From Chlorobiaceae bacterium (GTDB lineage Bacteria > Bacteroidota > Ignavibacteria > UBA10030 > SZUA-254), in contig PNNN01000053.1 in assembly GCA_013824245.1 (NCBI GenBank), positions 1 to 47,072 of the forward strand: 47,072 bases of DNA, written 5' to 3'. The position numbers and the translations under genes were made by a program. Positions 27,511 through 36,751 of the stretch are shown piece after piece. The notes below the pieces were generated by a model that was not told the DNA's origin, ran no database searches, and saw nothing but the letters and a program-made list of their open reading frames with translations. How positions within the stretch are numbered: position 1 is the stretch's first letter; every line of letters begins with the position of its first letter.

Positions 27511-29340
27511 CTACTGAACACTTATGTCCGTCGTCGGCAAATAAAGAATAATAATTCCATACGTCGTGAATTTTAAAACACCATCCTGCCTGCGGGCACT
27601 AACATGCTGCAAGTACAGTTTCACTTTCATCCGATCGTTCATGAGAGCGATTGACATTTTTTCAGGTGGTATGTTCGCCGCATTCGCATTCTTGTAATCT
27701 ACCAGAAGCTTTTCTATAAACTGCTTCATATCAACATGGATGGAATCCATCGCTTTTCCATCTTTCATCGAGAGTAAAGTGAACGTATCAAGTCCCGCGC
27801 TGACTCCATAGCCGAAACCTCCCCCGTGGATCTCTTTTCTCTTCGGACTGGAGGTGGAGATCTGCCCTCTCCATAGTCGATCATACCCTTCGACGTCTAT
27901 TGCCCGTTCGCCATCCATCCTCAGATTAATTTCATTTGAGGTCGTCCCTTCCCAGATTTTCACATATTCAATCCCCATCATTTTGGTAATAAGGGATGGA
28001 TCTTTGCGTGCCGATCTCCCTCCGGTAGAGTCATCTCTAAGACTTTCCCGGAACCATGGTTGGATACGGTCATAGCCGTGAATATCGTGAAGATATTCAA
28101 TAATTGAACTGATCTCTTTTGTCTGCTCGAATGGAATTGATTTATCCGCCGTACGAACTGTTCCATCAACAAGTATGGAAGAGTTCGTCAACAATTCTTT
28201 TAGCCGGGCAACCTGGCTTGATTCAGAAACATTGAATGTACCCCATGGCCCAAAACAAATTAGCAGCGATAAGATTCCAAGTGAGCCCGGAATAACTTTG
28301 ATACTTTTCCCTCTGCTAAAAATGAAGTAGAGTACGATCAACGCAAGCCATACTCCAGTAGCCACGGCGATATACCTTCCTTCCGTCACACCATATTCAG
28401 AAACTCTGCGCCAGACTGCGAGAAGAAGCATGATGACCAATGGGACCATAACAAGATAGAACCAACGCAAAGCAGATTTGACCCAGATATTTTCGACATG
28501 ATCGCGGATCGGATAGAATAACAAATGCATGAGCATACCAACAGTCGAAAATCCAAGAATTAACCTGCTGACCCATCCTTGCGGCCAGTCCCACGCGATA
28601 AGTATTTTCCCCATGTATGTGTACAGGATGATTAGGTAAACAATTACCAGCGGCAACAAAATGTATTGAGCAAATATCTTAATACCCTTTGGATATTCGG
28701 TGGATCCCTCCAGATCATCAAGCTGTTCAGGTATACCTCCAAGAAAGAACCATGTTGTGAAAATTCCATTGATGAGAATCCAAAGTTCGGCATATCGTTT
28801 TCCAGGAATATCTATTCCAAACAAATGATCAAGTGCCGCAAGGGCGATTGCAAGTCCGGCGTTGAGAGCCATCGAGTAGAGAATAGCAGTGATTGAACGC
28901 AACAAGAGCGTCTTATTGTAGTTCCAGAATCCGTTTGTATCTCCGGCTCCCACATACGGGGCAACCGCGACAAAGAGATGGAGGCTGATTGCTATCATGA
29001 GAAGCCGTAATAAATGAATGTTGGGGGCATCCATAAGATCCGAGGGAACTGACCAAGCGTACGCAATGAGCGCGAGCAGTCCGATGATCTGGGCGACAAC
29101 AGACATCGACAGTTTCCATTTCCTTTTTTCGGCTGTCAGAGCAATAGCTATCAGGAGTGGAATCCCGATAATCGCCGCAAAGAGAATGTTGAAAAGTATT
29201 GTGGACTGCGCAGGACCCTCATGGTCTACAAGAATTAACGCTGCAATTGTACCGATTCCGGCATCGATCACAACGAACGGAAAACGGCGGAACGTACGTG
29301 TGGAATTATTGACGACTTGTTGAATCGATGGTAGTTTCAT
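27511..29340 (-). CDS. DUF4153-family integral membrane protein
   Basis: The 609-residue protein has about ten predicted membrane helices in residues 20-385 followed by a soluble domain (about 400-609). Features of DUF4153 proteins are visible: the N-terminal RTFRRFPFVVIDA segment, GDTNGFWNYNKTLLLR near residue 133, and LNAGLAIALAALDHLFGI. The C-terminal soluble part begins IIEYLHDIHGYDRIQPWF and includes regular beta-type segments. Function is unknown for this family. Transcription is toward the defence operon, but the 480-bp gap argues against a common transcript. It ends with TAG, and the frame stays open after it. Confidence 0.85.
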   Translation of the reverse strand: MKLPSIQQVVNNSTRTFRRFPFVVIDAGIGTIAALILVDHEGPAQSTILFNILFAAIIGIPLLIAIALTAEKRKWKLSMSVVAQIIGLLALIAYAWSVPSDLMDAPNIHLLRLLMIAISLHLFVAVAPYVGAGDTNGFWNYNKTLLLRSITAILYSMALNAGLAIALAALDHLFGIDIPGKRYAELWILINGIFTTWFFLGGIPEQLDDLEGSTEYPKGIKIFAQYILLPLVIVYLIILYTYMGKILIAWDWPQGWVSRLILGFSTVGMLMHLLFYPIRDHVENIWVKSALRWFYLVMVPLVIMLLLAVWRRVSEYGVTEGRYIAVATGVWLALIVLYFIFSRGKSIKVIPGSLGILSLLICFGPWGTFNVSESSQVARLKELLTNSSILVDGTVRTADKSIPFEQTKEISSIIEYLHDIHGYDRIQPWFRESLRDDSTGGRSARKDPSLITKMMGIEYVKIWEGTTSNEINLRMDGERAIDVEGYDRLWRGQISTSSPKRKEIHGGGFGYGVSAGLDTFTLLSMKDGKAMDSIHVDMKQFIEKLLVDYKNANAANIPPEKMSIALMNDRMKVKLYLQHVSARRQDGVLKFTTYGIIILYLPTTDISVQ

Positions 29341-29858
29341 TCAAACCTCGAATTAGTGGCGATGATTGTACTGACTTCTTGATGTTGTAGTTTGAGCATA
29401 TTTTTAGTTTACTCAGCTTTCTGACACTGAGAGATGAAATGGGAGAAATTTGAGTGCGAAATTGTTTGACCTATCATTTGTCCAATCCTATTTTCTTTAC
29501 CAGAGCTGTATACTGACCAGCTTCCATATTATGTACCGATTGGAATAATAGTTAAATCCTTGTTCAGATACAATTGGTTTATCTAAAAAGAAAGGCATGT
29601 CAGTGTTCCAAAATCGATAACCTAATGCAAAACTTCTCCAAAGAATTCTTAAAATCTAAGCTCACCAAGCACAATAATCTCATTCAGAAATTGTGTAGGT
29701 GCAAAACATCTTTCGCCCCCGCTACACTAACTACAGAAGAATCCTAATCATCAAAAGATGGTTAGGATTTTTTTGTTATACGGATTAATTCTATTGTATT
29801 AATTTAGCGAATTATTGTGGGGACAGGTCAGTTGTATTGCATAAGAATAATGAATTCA
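29341..29858. other. Intergenic region with tRNA-3'-end-like repeat
   Basis: About 500 bp with no gene seen. The notable part is 29716-29725, CCCCCGCTAC, identical to 14618-14627 at the 3' end of the tRNA-fMet gene. A plus-strand terminator follows 15 bp later, the same order (tRNA end, then terminator) as at the real tRNA. I read it as a possible attachment-site remnant; ten bases is short and chance cannot be excluded. Confidence 0.45.
29741..29774 (+). terminator. Orphan rho-independent terminator
   Basis: ATCCTAATCATC (29741-29752) pairs fully with GATGGTTAGGAT (29757-29768; one wobble) around AAAA, and is followed by a run of T. Its T-run faces plus, although no plus-strand gene precedes it apart from the tRNA-end-like sequence. 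Confidence 0.8.
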
Positions 29859-31163
29859 TTATTTCTCCAATTCGTCCGTTCTAAGTTTAACTCCGATAAG
29901 TTTTAAAAATTCTGAGGGCAACTCTCCACCTGCAAAAACAAATACAAAATCGTTCATAATTACTTTCTGCTCATGGTTTGCTTCCTGTAAAACAACACTA
30001 TCTGTCTGAATTTGATCGACATGCGATTGAAATATCACGCTAAGTTTCCCCTCCTTTTTCATTTCCAGAATGTTTTTTTCATTACGCTCCTTCAAACGGA
30101 AAAATTCTTCTTTACGATAACTTATTATCACTTTATTGCCGGGTTGACGCGCAAGTCCAACTGCCGCCTCGATCGCACTATCGCCGCCACCCACAACTAA
30201 AATATGCTTACCGGTAAAAGATTCCGCATCAAAGAGTCGATAAAATACTTTGGGCAGATTTTCTCCTGGTACATTTAGTTTGCGCGGAGTCCCGCGTCTT
30301 CCCATTGCCAGGACTACACTGGATGCGGTACACTGCCCGCTATTAGCCGATATCTGAAACTTATCTCCATCTTTCTGTATTGAAAGAACTCTGTCTCCGG
30401 TACGAACGTCAAGTTGATACTTTTGAACAAGTCCATTAAAAAGATCGAGTAATTTTTCCTTACTGATTTCTGAAATCTGCAATTTTCCAAAGAGAGGCAA
30501 CTCTACAGGGGAAGTTAGAACGAGCTTCTGTCTTGGATAATGAAGTATCGATCCGCCTAGATCATCCTGTTCAAAAATTATAGAGCGGAGTTGGTGGTGC
30601 TTAGCACTAAGACCGGCAGAAATACCCGCTGGTCCGGCACCGATGATAGCGATATCGGTATCAACTATTTTGTTCGGTTGAATACTTGCTGCGATATGTT
30701 TAACTGCTTTTATGCCATGTGAGAAAGCATTTCTGATTAGGCCCACACCGCCGAGTTCACCAACTATATAGAGACCTTCTATATTCGACTGGTAATGTTC
30801 ATCATAGAATGGAATTTCCATTCCCTGCTTTGGTTTGCCAAAACCCATCGTAATACCCCCGACCGGACAAGCATCCGCACATAAAGCATGGCCAATGCAC
30901 CTTGCACCATTAATAATTGCCGGCTTGCCGTTGATCATGCCGAGCACATCCTCAGGACAGGCTTTTACGCATCCACCACATCCAATACATGATAACATGT
31001 CTATCCGGGGATGAAGAGTTGCAGGTTCTGTCATACCGGCATTAACATTTTTTTCATGCATCTTTCTTATCAGCTTCTTCTTTTTCTCCGCGATCAACCA
31101 GTACGGTACGGCTATAACAAAAACGAGAAAAATAAATATGAGTAGGGAGAATACAGTTTCCAT
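29859..31163 (-). CDS. Membrane-anchored 4Fe-4S / FAD-NAD(P) oxidoreductase
   Basis: The 434-residue protein has an N-terminal membrane helix (about 4-24) followed by KKKK, placing the rest in the cytoplasm. A two-cluster ferredoxin domain follows: cluster one C59-C62-C65-C69, cluster two C89-H92-C95-C99, where one ligand position is histidine. The rest is a thioredoxin-reductase-like (YpdA-type) flavoprotein with FAD motif IAIIGAGPAGISAG and NAD(P) motif VVGGGDSAIEAA, but without a redox CxxC. It probably moves electrons between NAD(P)H, flavin and Fe-S centres. It is the last gene of the cytochrome operon, its ATG overlapping the porin stop (TGATG), so it is likely the cytoplasmic entry or exit point for electrons. 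The partner is not known. Confidence 0.85.
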   Translation of the reverse strand: METVFSLLIFIFLVFVIAVPYWLIAEKKKKLIRKMHEKNVNAGMTEPATLHPRIDMLSCIGCGGCVKACPEDVLGMINGKPAIINGARCIGHALCADACPVGGITMGFGKPKQGMEIPFYDEHYQSNIEGLYIVGELGGVGLIRNAFSHGIKAVKHIAASIQPNKIVDTDIAIIGAGPAGISAGLSAKHHQLRSIIFEQDDLGGSILHYPRQKLVLTSPVELPLFGKLQISEISKEKLLDLFNGLVQKYQLDVRTGDRVLSIQKDGDKFQISANSGQCTASSVVLAMGRRGTPRKLNVPGENLPKVFYRLFDAESFTGKHILVVGGGDSAIEAAVGLARQPGNKVIISYRKEEFFRLKERNEKNILEMKKEGKLSVIFQSHVDQIQTDSVVLQEANHEQKVIMNDFVFVFAGGELPSEFLKLIGVKLRTDELEK

Positions 31164-32767
31164 CAGAACTTCTTGCGGACTTCAGCGAGAAAAGTATAAC
31201 CATCAGAGGCATGCCCAACAAAACGTTCTACACTTCCCCACAAGGTTACGGACTTGAATATGTTTGTAAAGATATCGAGTGAATAAGAGGTATAGACTAA
31301 TAGATCACCCGTTCGTGAAATTGTATTCCTATTCACCTGATAATGTAGTGATGCATCGAGCATATTGAAAATATTTTTCTGCACACTTAATCCATAGATT
31401 TTTGACTTAGCGTATTCGGTCGAGTTCAATGACACGGAAAACCGTGATATGAACCCAGAATTAAAAGCATTAGAAAAATTGACTGAAGAATAATTTAGAT
31501 ATTCTTTACCAAGTTGACCGGAGATCAGGCGTGGCGAGTAATTGTTATAGATTGATATGCCATAAGATAACCAGATGTTAATATTGAGATTCGGTGTAGT
31601 ACGAATTCTTAAATCGAGAAGAGAATCTGGGATTGTTCGGATTGAAGCGAATGAATAAGATGGTCTCCACATAACTAAACCTGCACCGACAGCAACTGTG
31701 GATGGAAAGCGATAATCAACATTCGCATTGAAAAGAGCGGGTTTTGGTGATAGAATGTATTTAGTTTCTGATTTCATTCGCAAATCAAGATCGCACAGCG
31801 CGCTAATGCTCAATCGTTCAAGAAGAAATATTCTGAAGGATCCACTTAAAGACTCACGATTAAGAAGTGAACCGTAATAAGATCGAACATAAGAAATATT
31901 TAACGATGGATGCAGAATACTGTTTGTGGAATATGATCCAAATATCGCCGCTTTTTTGATGTTTGATGAAAATGTTCGCTGTGTATAACCCGGTTCAAAT
32001 CCGGCGACTAAACCAAACGTCAAACCATCAAAAGTTCTGAGAGCCATTAAACCGTCAATGTATCCGATCCCTGGAGAATATGTTGGTACAATTCGTCCTA
32101 TGGAGATAATATTTGTCCCATCATTGAATGAAAGTGAAAATCTATAAATCCTCGAACGGTCAACACCCTTAGAAGAAAAAAGATTTAGATTACCTTGGTA
32201 TAAACGTCTTAGATTAGCATAGATTTCAAAACTAACCGGTATCCCGGTCAACTTGCCGTTGAGGTTGATGATTCCACCAGATTGTGAATATTTAAAATTT
32301 GTCAATGAGGAGGTAGTCCCATGATATTGCAATCCGACTGAGCCATGGATTAATAACCAGCTATGAGATGATGATTGGATGCTGTCTTTACCAACAGAGT
32401 CCGTTGCAACAATTATTGGTATGGAATCAATTACGGTTTCCATGGTATGATCGATTGACGAACTTTTGGTTTCACTGATGAGCGGAATAAAAATCAATGC
32501 ATCTCCAACTTTCAAGTCTCTTTTCTTATCAAGAATATTGCAGACTGATGTTTTTGAACTCGTGGCAAAAACTTTCAGAACTGCAATAGTATCATCACCT
32601 GAAAGAGCAATAATTAAGCTCGAGTCACTAACACCGGCATCTCTTCCCAAAGATGTATATACAGCACCAGATGAAATGTATGTAATGCGACCAGTGACAA
32701 CGGATTTCTGCCCGTATGCAGATAATGCGAAAACAAAAAGGATGAATATGAATGTAATACTTTTCAT
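31163..32767 (-). CDS. Outer-membrane beta-barrel protein of the cytochrome operon
   Basis: The 534-residue protein has a signal peptide (about 1-19, ending AYGQ), then a small SH3-like beta domain (about 22-98; VTGRITYISSGAVYTSLG, later LKVGDALIFIP). From about 140 it is a long run of alternating beta strands rich in aromatic and serine residues, ending in a C-terminal phenylalanine (EVRKKF), the usual outer-membrane barrel signature. Its ATG overlaps the stop of the 19-heme cytochrome. In known porin-cytochrome conduits the barrel holds a multiheme cytochrome through the outer membrane; the same role is inferred here. The barrel sequence itself does not look like MtrB or another named family to me. 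Confidence 0.8.
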   Translation of the reverse strand: MKSITFIFILFVFALSAYGQKSVVTGRITYISSGAVYTSLGRDAGVSDSSLIIALSGDDTIAVLKVFATSSKTSVCNILDKKRDLKVGDALIFIPLISETKSSSIDHTMETVIDSIPIIVATDSVGKDSIQSSSHSWLLIHGSVGLQYHGTTSSLTNFKYSQSGGIINLNGKLTGIPVSFEIYANLRRLYQGNLNLFSSKGVDRSRIYRFSLSFNDGTNIISIGRIVPTYSPGIGYIDGLMALRTFDGLTFGLVAGFEPGYTQRTFSSNIKKAAIFGSYSTNSILHPSLNISYVRSYYGSLLNRESLSGSFRIFLLERLSISALCDLDLRMKSETKYILSPKPALFNANVDYRFPSTVAVGAGLVMWRPSYSFASIRTIPDSLLDLRIRTTPNLNINIWLSYGISIYNNYSPRLISGQLGKEYLNYSSVNFSNAFNSGFISRFSVSLNSTEYAKSKIYGLSVQKNIFNMLDASLHYQVNRNTISRTGDLLVYTSYSLDIFTNIFKSVTLWGSVERFVGHASDGYTFLAEVRKKF

Positions 32768-34215
32768 TTTACGTTTTCATGGCATCTAAAACAATCGGAA
32801 CTCAAGTAAACATAATTTCCGACATCCGTATGTTTTGCATTCATGTCTGTTTGATTGTGCTCATGACAATCAACGCATGAGAACTGTTTATAATCAGACT
32901 GAGTAGTATGGCAATCAGTACATAGTGTCCATTTCCCCTGATGCGCACCTGAATAAATTCTGAAATATTGCTGGTCATGATTAAAGGTTGAAGGAGACCA
33001 AGCAGAAGTTGTATGACAGGGTGAACAATCGTGCGGGAAATTGGCAACTGCATGATTAGGATCCGTCGGTCGAATGTAATCATCCTGATGACAAGCATAA
33101 CAGTCAGAGTACGTGAGCTGATAATTACCACCTATGTGGCAGGACAGACATTGCGTAGTGATATGCTGACCGGTTAATGGAAATTTCGTTATCGAATGAT
33201 CAAAGGTTGCAGGCGCCCAGGAATCTGTAGAGTGACACTGGGAACAATCGGTACTGAATCCACCTGTAACATGGTTCGGATTGTCCGAATTCTGATAATC
33301 AGTTTGATGGCATGTATAACAGCCGCTATAAACAAGCTGATAATTGCTATTAACGTGACAAGATTGACATGAAATTGTTCTATGTTTGCCCGTTAAATTG
33401 AATTTTGTTGAAGCATGATTAAACGTTGATGGAGTCCAAGCAGCGGTTGAATGACATATCTGGCACGCATGGCTCACTCCAGCAGAAACATGATCTAATA
33501 AAACAGCAGTTGTGAAATCTGCTGAGTGGCAGTTGTAGCACTCACTTGAAAGATTTCTGAATTGATTGTTCTTATGGCATTGAATACAGATTATTGCACG
33601 ATGAGCACCGGTCAAAGGAAAAGCAGTCAGCGAATGATCGAAACTTCCACCCCAACTTGAAGCTGTAAAATTATGGCAATTCCGGCAGTCAACGGGAAAT
33701 AGTTCGCTGACATGACTTGGATTTAAAGTCGCTCTGTAATCAGGCTCATGACAACCGATACAAGTTAAAGGTGTTCCCGCGAAGCGATAAGTTGATGCAC
33801 GTTCATGGCAAGTACCGCAGTCTAATTGAGCATGTCTGCCAAGAAGTGGAAATCTTGTTTGCTGGTGCTTCTGTTTCATATCCGTGATAATCCATGAATT
33901 CATGTCATGGCAACGTTTACAATCATTACCGAGTTCCGATCTGTGAACATCAACATGACAAGCAGTACATTCGGAATTTTGTCCTACGAACTTTAAATCA
34001 TTGTGGCAAGATTTGCATGAAACATTCTTGTGGTAACCTACGAGAGAAAAACCGGTCGAATTATGTTTGAATATTGTACTATCGCTCAGCTTCCAGGAGA
34101 CAGTTGAATGGCATTCTCCGCAAGGTCGATTTAGTTTCCCGTGAGGAGATTGCGACTTTTGTGCGTTGAGGTTTGTAACGCTTAATAATATGGCGAAAAT
34201 AATAAATCGTATCAT
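32764..34215 (-). CDS. 19-heme c-type cytochrome
   Basis: I count 19 CxxCH heme-binding motifs in about 483 residues, one per 25 residues. The start is placed at 34215 because the peptide MIRFIIFAILLSVTNLNAQ is a clean signal peptide and its ATG overlaps the upstream stop (ATGA). A 27-nt-longer start at 34239 is possible but would run into the preceding gene. The C-terminal half is made of tandem tri-heme modules of about 70 residues: FNH...TKFNLTGKH...CxxCH...CYTCH..DY...PNH...CxxCH...W. The conserved FxH and GxH histidines are probable distal heme ligands. It is periplasmic or on the outer membrane. Such arrays carry electrons over long distance, so extracellular electron transfer is plausible. 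Confidence 0.93.
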   Translation of the reverse strand: MIRFIIFAILLSVTNLNAQKSQSPHGKLNRPCGECHSTVSWKLSDSTIFKHNSTGFSLVGYHKNVSCKSCHNDLKFVGQNSECTACHVDVHRSELGNDCKRCHDMNSWIITDMKQKHQQTRFPLLGRHAQLDCGTCHERASTYRFAGTPLTCIGCHEPDYRATLNPSHVSELFPVDCRNCHNFTASSWGGSFDHSLTAFPLTGAHRAIICIQCHKNNQFRNLSSECYNCHSADFTTAVLLDHVSAGVSHACQICHSTAAWTPSTFNHASTKFNLTGKHRTISCQSCHVNSNYQLVYSGCYTCHQTDYQNSDNPNHVTGGFSTDCSQCHSTDSWAPATFDHSITKFPLTGQHITTQCLSCHIGGNYQLTYSDCYACHQDDYIRPTDPNHAVANFPHDCSPCHTTSAWSPSTFNHDQQYFRIYSGAHQGKWTLCTDCHTTQSDYKQFSCVDCHEHNQTDMNAKHTDVGNYVYLSSDCFRCHENVK

Positions 34216-35882
34216 TGCATGATTCCTTTTTGATGACATGATTCACATGAAATTTCCAAAGGTTTAAATTGAATAAATTGTGATTCCCCCTTTTTTCCTA
34301 TTGTATGACAGGACAAACATGAAACATTTTTATGTTTCCCCGTTAGTTTAAATCTACTCTGTGTTTCGTGATTGAAGATAAGTGATCTCCAACCTTCAGC
34401 CGTATGGCATCTGAAGCAGTTTGTTTTACCATACTCGCTAAACTGCCCTACATGCGGATCAGTATGGCACGATTCACAATCGGATGGTATTTTTCTAAAA
34501 ACAACTTTACCCGATATAGTATCGGAATCTTTATGGCATTTAGCACATCCGACATTATTGTGACGACCAGCAAGAGGGAATGTGGTGATTGAATGATCAA
34601 ACGATGCATCCTTCCATCCTGTTGTGACATGACAATTCCCACAACTTTTTTCTTTCATCATCGAAATGAAAGCACCTCCATGAATATCCTTATGGCATGT
34701 TTCACATGATATATCCGGGAAGTGGAAGACCGGAGATTTCGATTCGATTTTACGATGGCAATCATTGCACGGTACCGCAGTATGTGCTCCTTTGAGAGGG
34801 AAGCGTGTAGAAGCATGTTTTTCCAAGGAATACGCGCTTGGTTTATATCCATTTGTCGAATGACATACTGAGCAATCGCTTTTATACGATTGCAGAAATA
34901 CTCCTTTATGCTCATCAGAGTGGCAATCTGTACAATTATTATGATCTCGGTGAAACCGCGATTTGAAATCTTGTTTAATAGTCGGAGGATGGCATTGTTC
35001 ACATTTTATTTCTTTATGCTTTCCGGTAAGTTTATATCGGGTTAAATCATGATCGAAAAATTTATTAGATACTTCTGCCCATCCAACAGGCGAATGGCAT
35101 CGAGAACAATTGCCTTGATTCATCAACGATTTATGTGGAGATTGGTGGCATGATTTGCAATCCGTAAAATCATTTTTTACCAAACTAACATTGCCGTTTT
35201 TGTTATTCTCATTCATTGATGGATGACATTCACTGCATTTGGTTTGCAGATGCTTTCCAATTAATGGAAATTTTGTGCGAGCATGATCGAAGCGGTTTAC
35301 ATTTTTCCATCCGTCTGGAGTGTGGCAAGAAGAACACTCCTGACCGAATTTGTCTTTATGAGGATCGGGATGACAAGATGCACAAGCTTGAGTTAAGCCG
35401 AGATATGTTTTGCGTTTACTTTTTTCCAAAATTTTCTTAATAGCCACATCTTTGCGGTATGTTGCTGAATGGCACTTCTCACACCCGACAGAGGAATGTT
35501 TTCCCGATAGATTAAATCCGGTTTTGATGTGATCAAATTTATTCTCTTCGAAAAGGACTGTTTTCGATTCACGACCTAAATGTTCTTTATGGCATTCGAC
35601 GCAAAACCCCGTGGCTGTTACGGCGTGATACCCGTGTTTTTCTTTCCTAAGAATTTGAATTTCCAAATGGCAGGCGAGACATTTCGCTCCACTGATTTCC
35701 GTACCCACTTCATGACAGTTTATGCAATTTTGTGAACCCTCAAGATGCTGATGAGAATTCGAAAGGTCACCGGGAGAAAACTGAGCAAACAGATTTGCCG
35801 TAATGAATCCCAAGAAAAATAGTTGATAAAAAAATAGAGAACAAGTTATCCTTGAGAAAAACATTTTATTCATTTGTAACAT
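34212..35882 (-). CDS. 20-heme c-type cytochrome
   Basis: I count 20 CxxCH motifs in about 556 residues. The open frame reaches up to 35981, but the upstream gene ends at 35882, and the ATG at 35880-35882 overlaps its TGA (TGATG). The next ATG, at 35873, is an alternative. A signal peptide follows (hydrophobic stretch ending ANLFAQ). Repeat units resemble those of the neighbouring 19-heme protein (FDH...TRYKLTGKH...CEQCH; HDLTRYKL; FPLAGRHNNVGCAKCH), and the two probably arose by duplication. Lysine content is higher than in the sister protein. It is the second gene of the operon, and its stop overlaps the 19-heme gene start. The likely role is a periplasmic electron carrier between the inner-membrane quinol oxidase and the outer membrane. 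Confidence 0.92.
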   Translation of the reverse strand: MLQMNKMFFSRITCSLFFYQLFFLGFITANLFAQFSPGDLSNSHQHLEGSQNCINCHEVGTEISGAKCLACHLEIQILRKEKHGYHAVTATGFCVECHKEHLGRESKTVLFEENKFDHIKTGFNLSGKHSSVGCEKCHSATYRKDVAIKKILEKSKRKTYLGLTQACASCHPDPHKDKFGQECSSCHTPDGWKNVNRFDHARTKFPLIGKHLQTKCSECHPSMNENNKNGNVSLVKNDFTDCKSCHQSPHKSLMNQGNCSRCHSPVGWAEVSNKFFDHDLTRYKLTGKHKEIKCEQCHPPTIKQDFKSRFHRDHNNCTDCHSDEHKGVFLQSYKSDCSVCHSTNGYKPSAYSLEKHASTRFPLKGAHTAVPCNDCHRKIESKSPVFHFPDISCETCHKDIHGGAFISMMKEKSCGNCHVTTGWKDASFDHSITTFPLAGRHNNVGCAKCHKDSDTISGKVVFRKIPSDCESCHTDPHVGQFSEYGKTNCFRCHTAEGWRSLIFNHETQSRFKLTGKHKNVSCLSCHTIGKKGESQFIQFKPLEISCESCHQKGIMQ

Positions 35883-36751
35883 CAAAATATCCATCTGTAC
35901 CCAAGTAAAATTACAACAACAACATGAGCGATGAGCGTGATAAACATAATAATAGTAAACGGTAAATGAATAAGATGCCAATTATGAAAGAACCGCTCGA
36001 CCTGCCCTAGCACAAACGTTTTTTGAGTCAAAGCTGCCCTCTCCAGAGCAGCATGTTTAAGAGGCAGGGCGGCTTCGGGTGCAATTTTATTCCATGATAA
36101 TATTTCCCGAATTTTATTACGCGCTTGGATCTTTGATATCTCAAGTTGAATAATAGTTACTATTGTTTGCCAAAAAGTTTGTGGTGGTTGGAATCGGGCA
36201 AAAGTTATATCAATTGTTTGACTTAAAAGAATTCCAACAGGATATCCCTGCAGAACTTCAGAAATATTTTTCATTTCCGATTCAATCTCTTCCATTGTCA
36301 GTTGTGTGCCATTGAGATTACGGGGGATAAGAACATACAAAAACCGACCGATAATTCCACTGGCTGCAACAGAAAGCATAGTCCAAAGAGTAATCGCCGC
36401 AATGCCTCCTGATTTAAATGTAGTATGATAAATTATAAATATCGGACCAAGTAAACATAATATGATATGAAAATGCAACCAGTTGGCTAACACACCAAAA
36501 GAGCGAAGTCTGTTAATCCGCTTGCGAAATGAATAAGAACTTACACCGATAATTATCATGAGCGAACCCGCTATTCCAAACCCATGACTAAAAACACCCG
36601 AAGGTTTCATTGTTTGATAATCTGACCGAAATGCCCTTAACGCAATTGGTGTATCGTAATAATTCCAGCCATTAAATGTCAAGAGAACTATTACAAAACC
36701 ACATAAGACAAGAAGAATAATTGGAAAATAGTTTCCTATAGTTCGCTTCAT
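35882..36751 (-). CDS. Diheme cytochrome b-like inner-membrane protein
   Basis: The 289-residue protein has about five membrane helices (9-27, 52-72, 90-110, 116-137, 263-285). Helix 3 carries H95 and H109, and helix 5 carries H262 and H276. Both pairs are 14 residues apart, the spacing used to hold two stacked b hemes in a four-helix bundle. H56 and H93 are also in or at helices. A soluble loop of about 120 residues separates helices 4 and 5. It is the first gene of the operon, ahead of the two multiheme cytochromes, so it probably oxidises quinol (or reduces quinone) and exchanges electrons with the 20-heme protein. The assignment is inferred from histidine spacing and context rather than recognised family membership. 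Confidence 0.7.
   Translation of the reverse strand: MKRTIGNYFPIILLVLCGFVIVLLTFNGWNYYDTPIALRAFRSDYQTMKPSGVFSHGFGIAGSLMIIIGVSSYSFRKRINRLRSFGVLANWLHFHIILCLLGPIFIIYHTTFKSGGIAAITLWTMLSVAASGIIGRFLYVLIPRNLNGTQLTMEEIESEMKNISEVLQGYPVGILLSQTIDITFARFQPPQTFWQTIVTIIQLEISKIQARNKIREILSWNKIAPEAALPLKHAALERAALTQKTFVLGQVERFFHNWHLIHLPFTIIMFITLIAHVVVVILLGYRWIF

Noticed and set aside
14627-29715. Prophage
   Set aside because: No structural, lysis, integrase or terminase genes are present.
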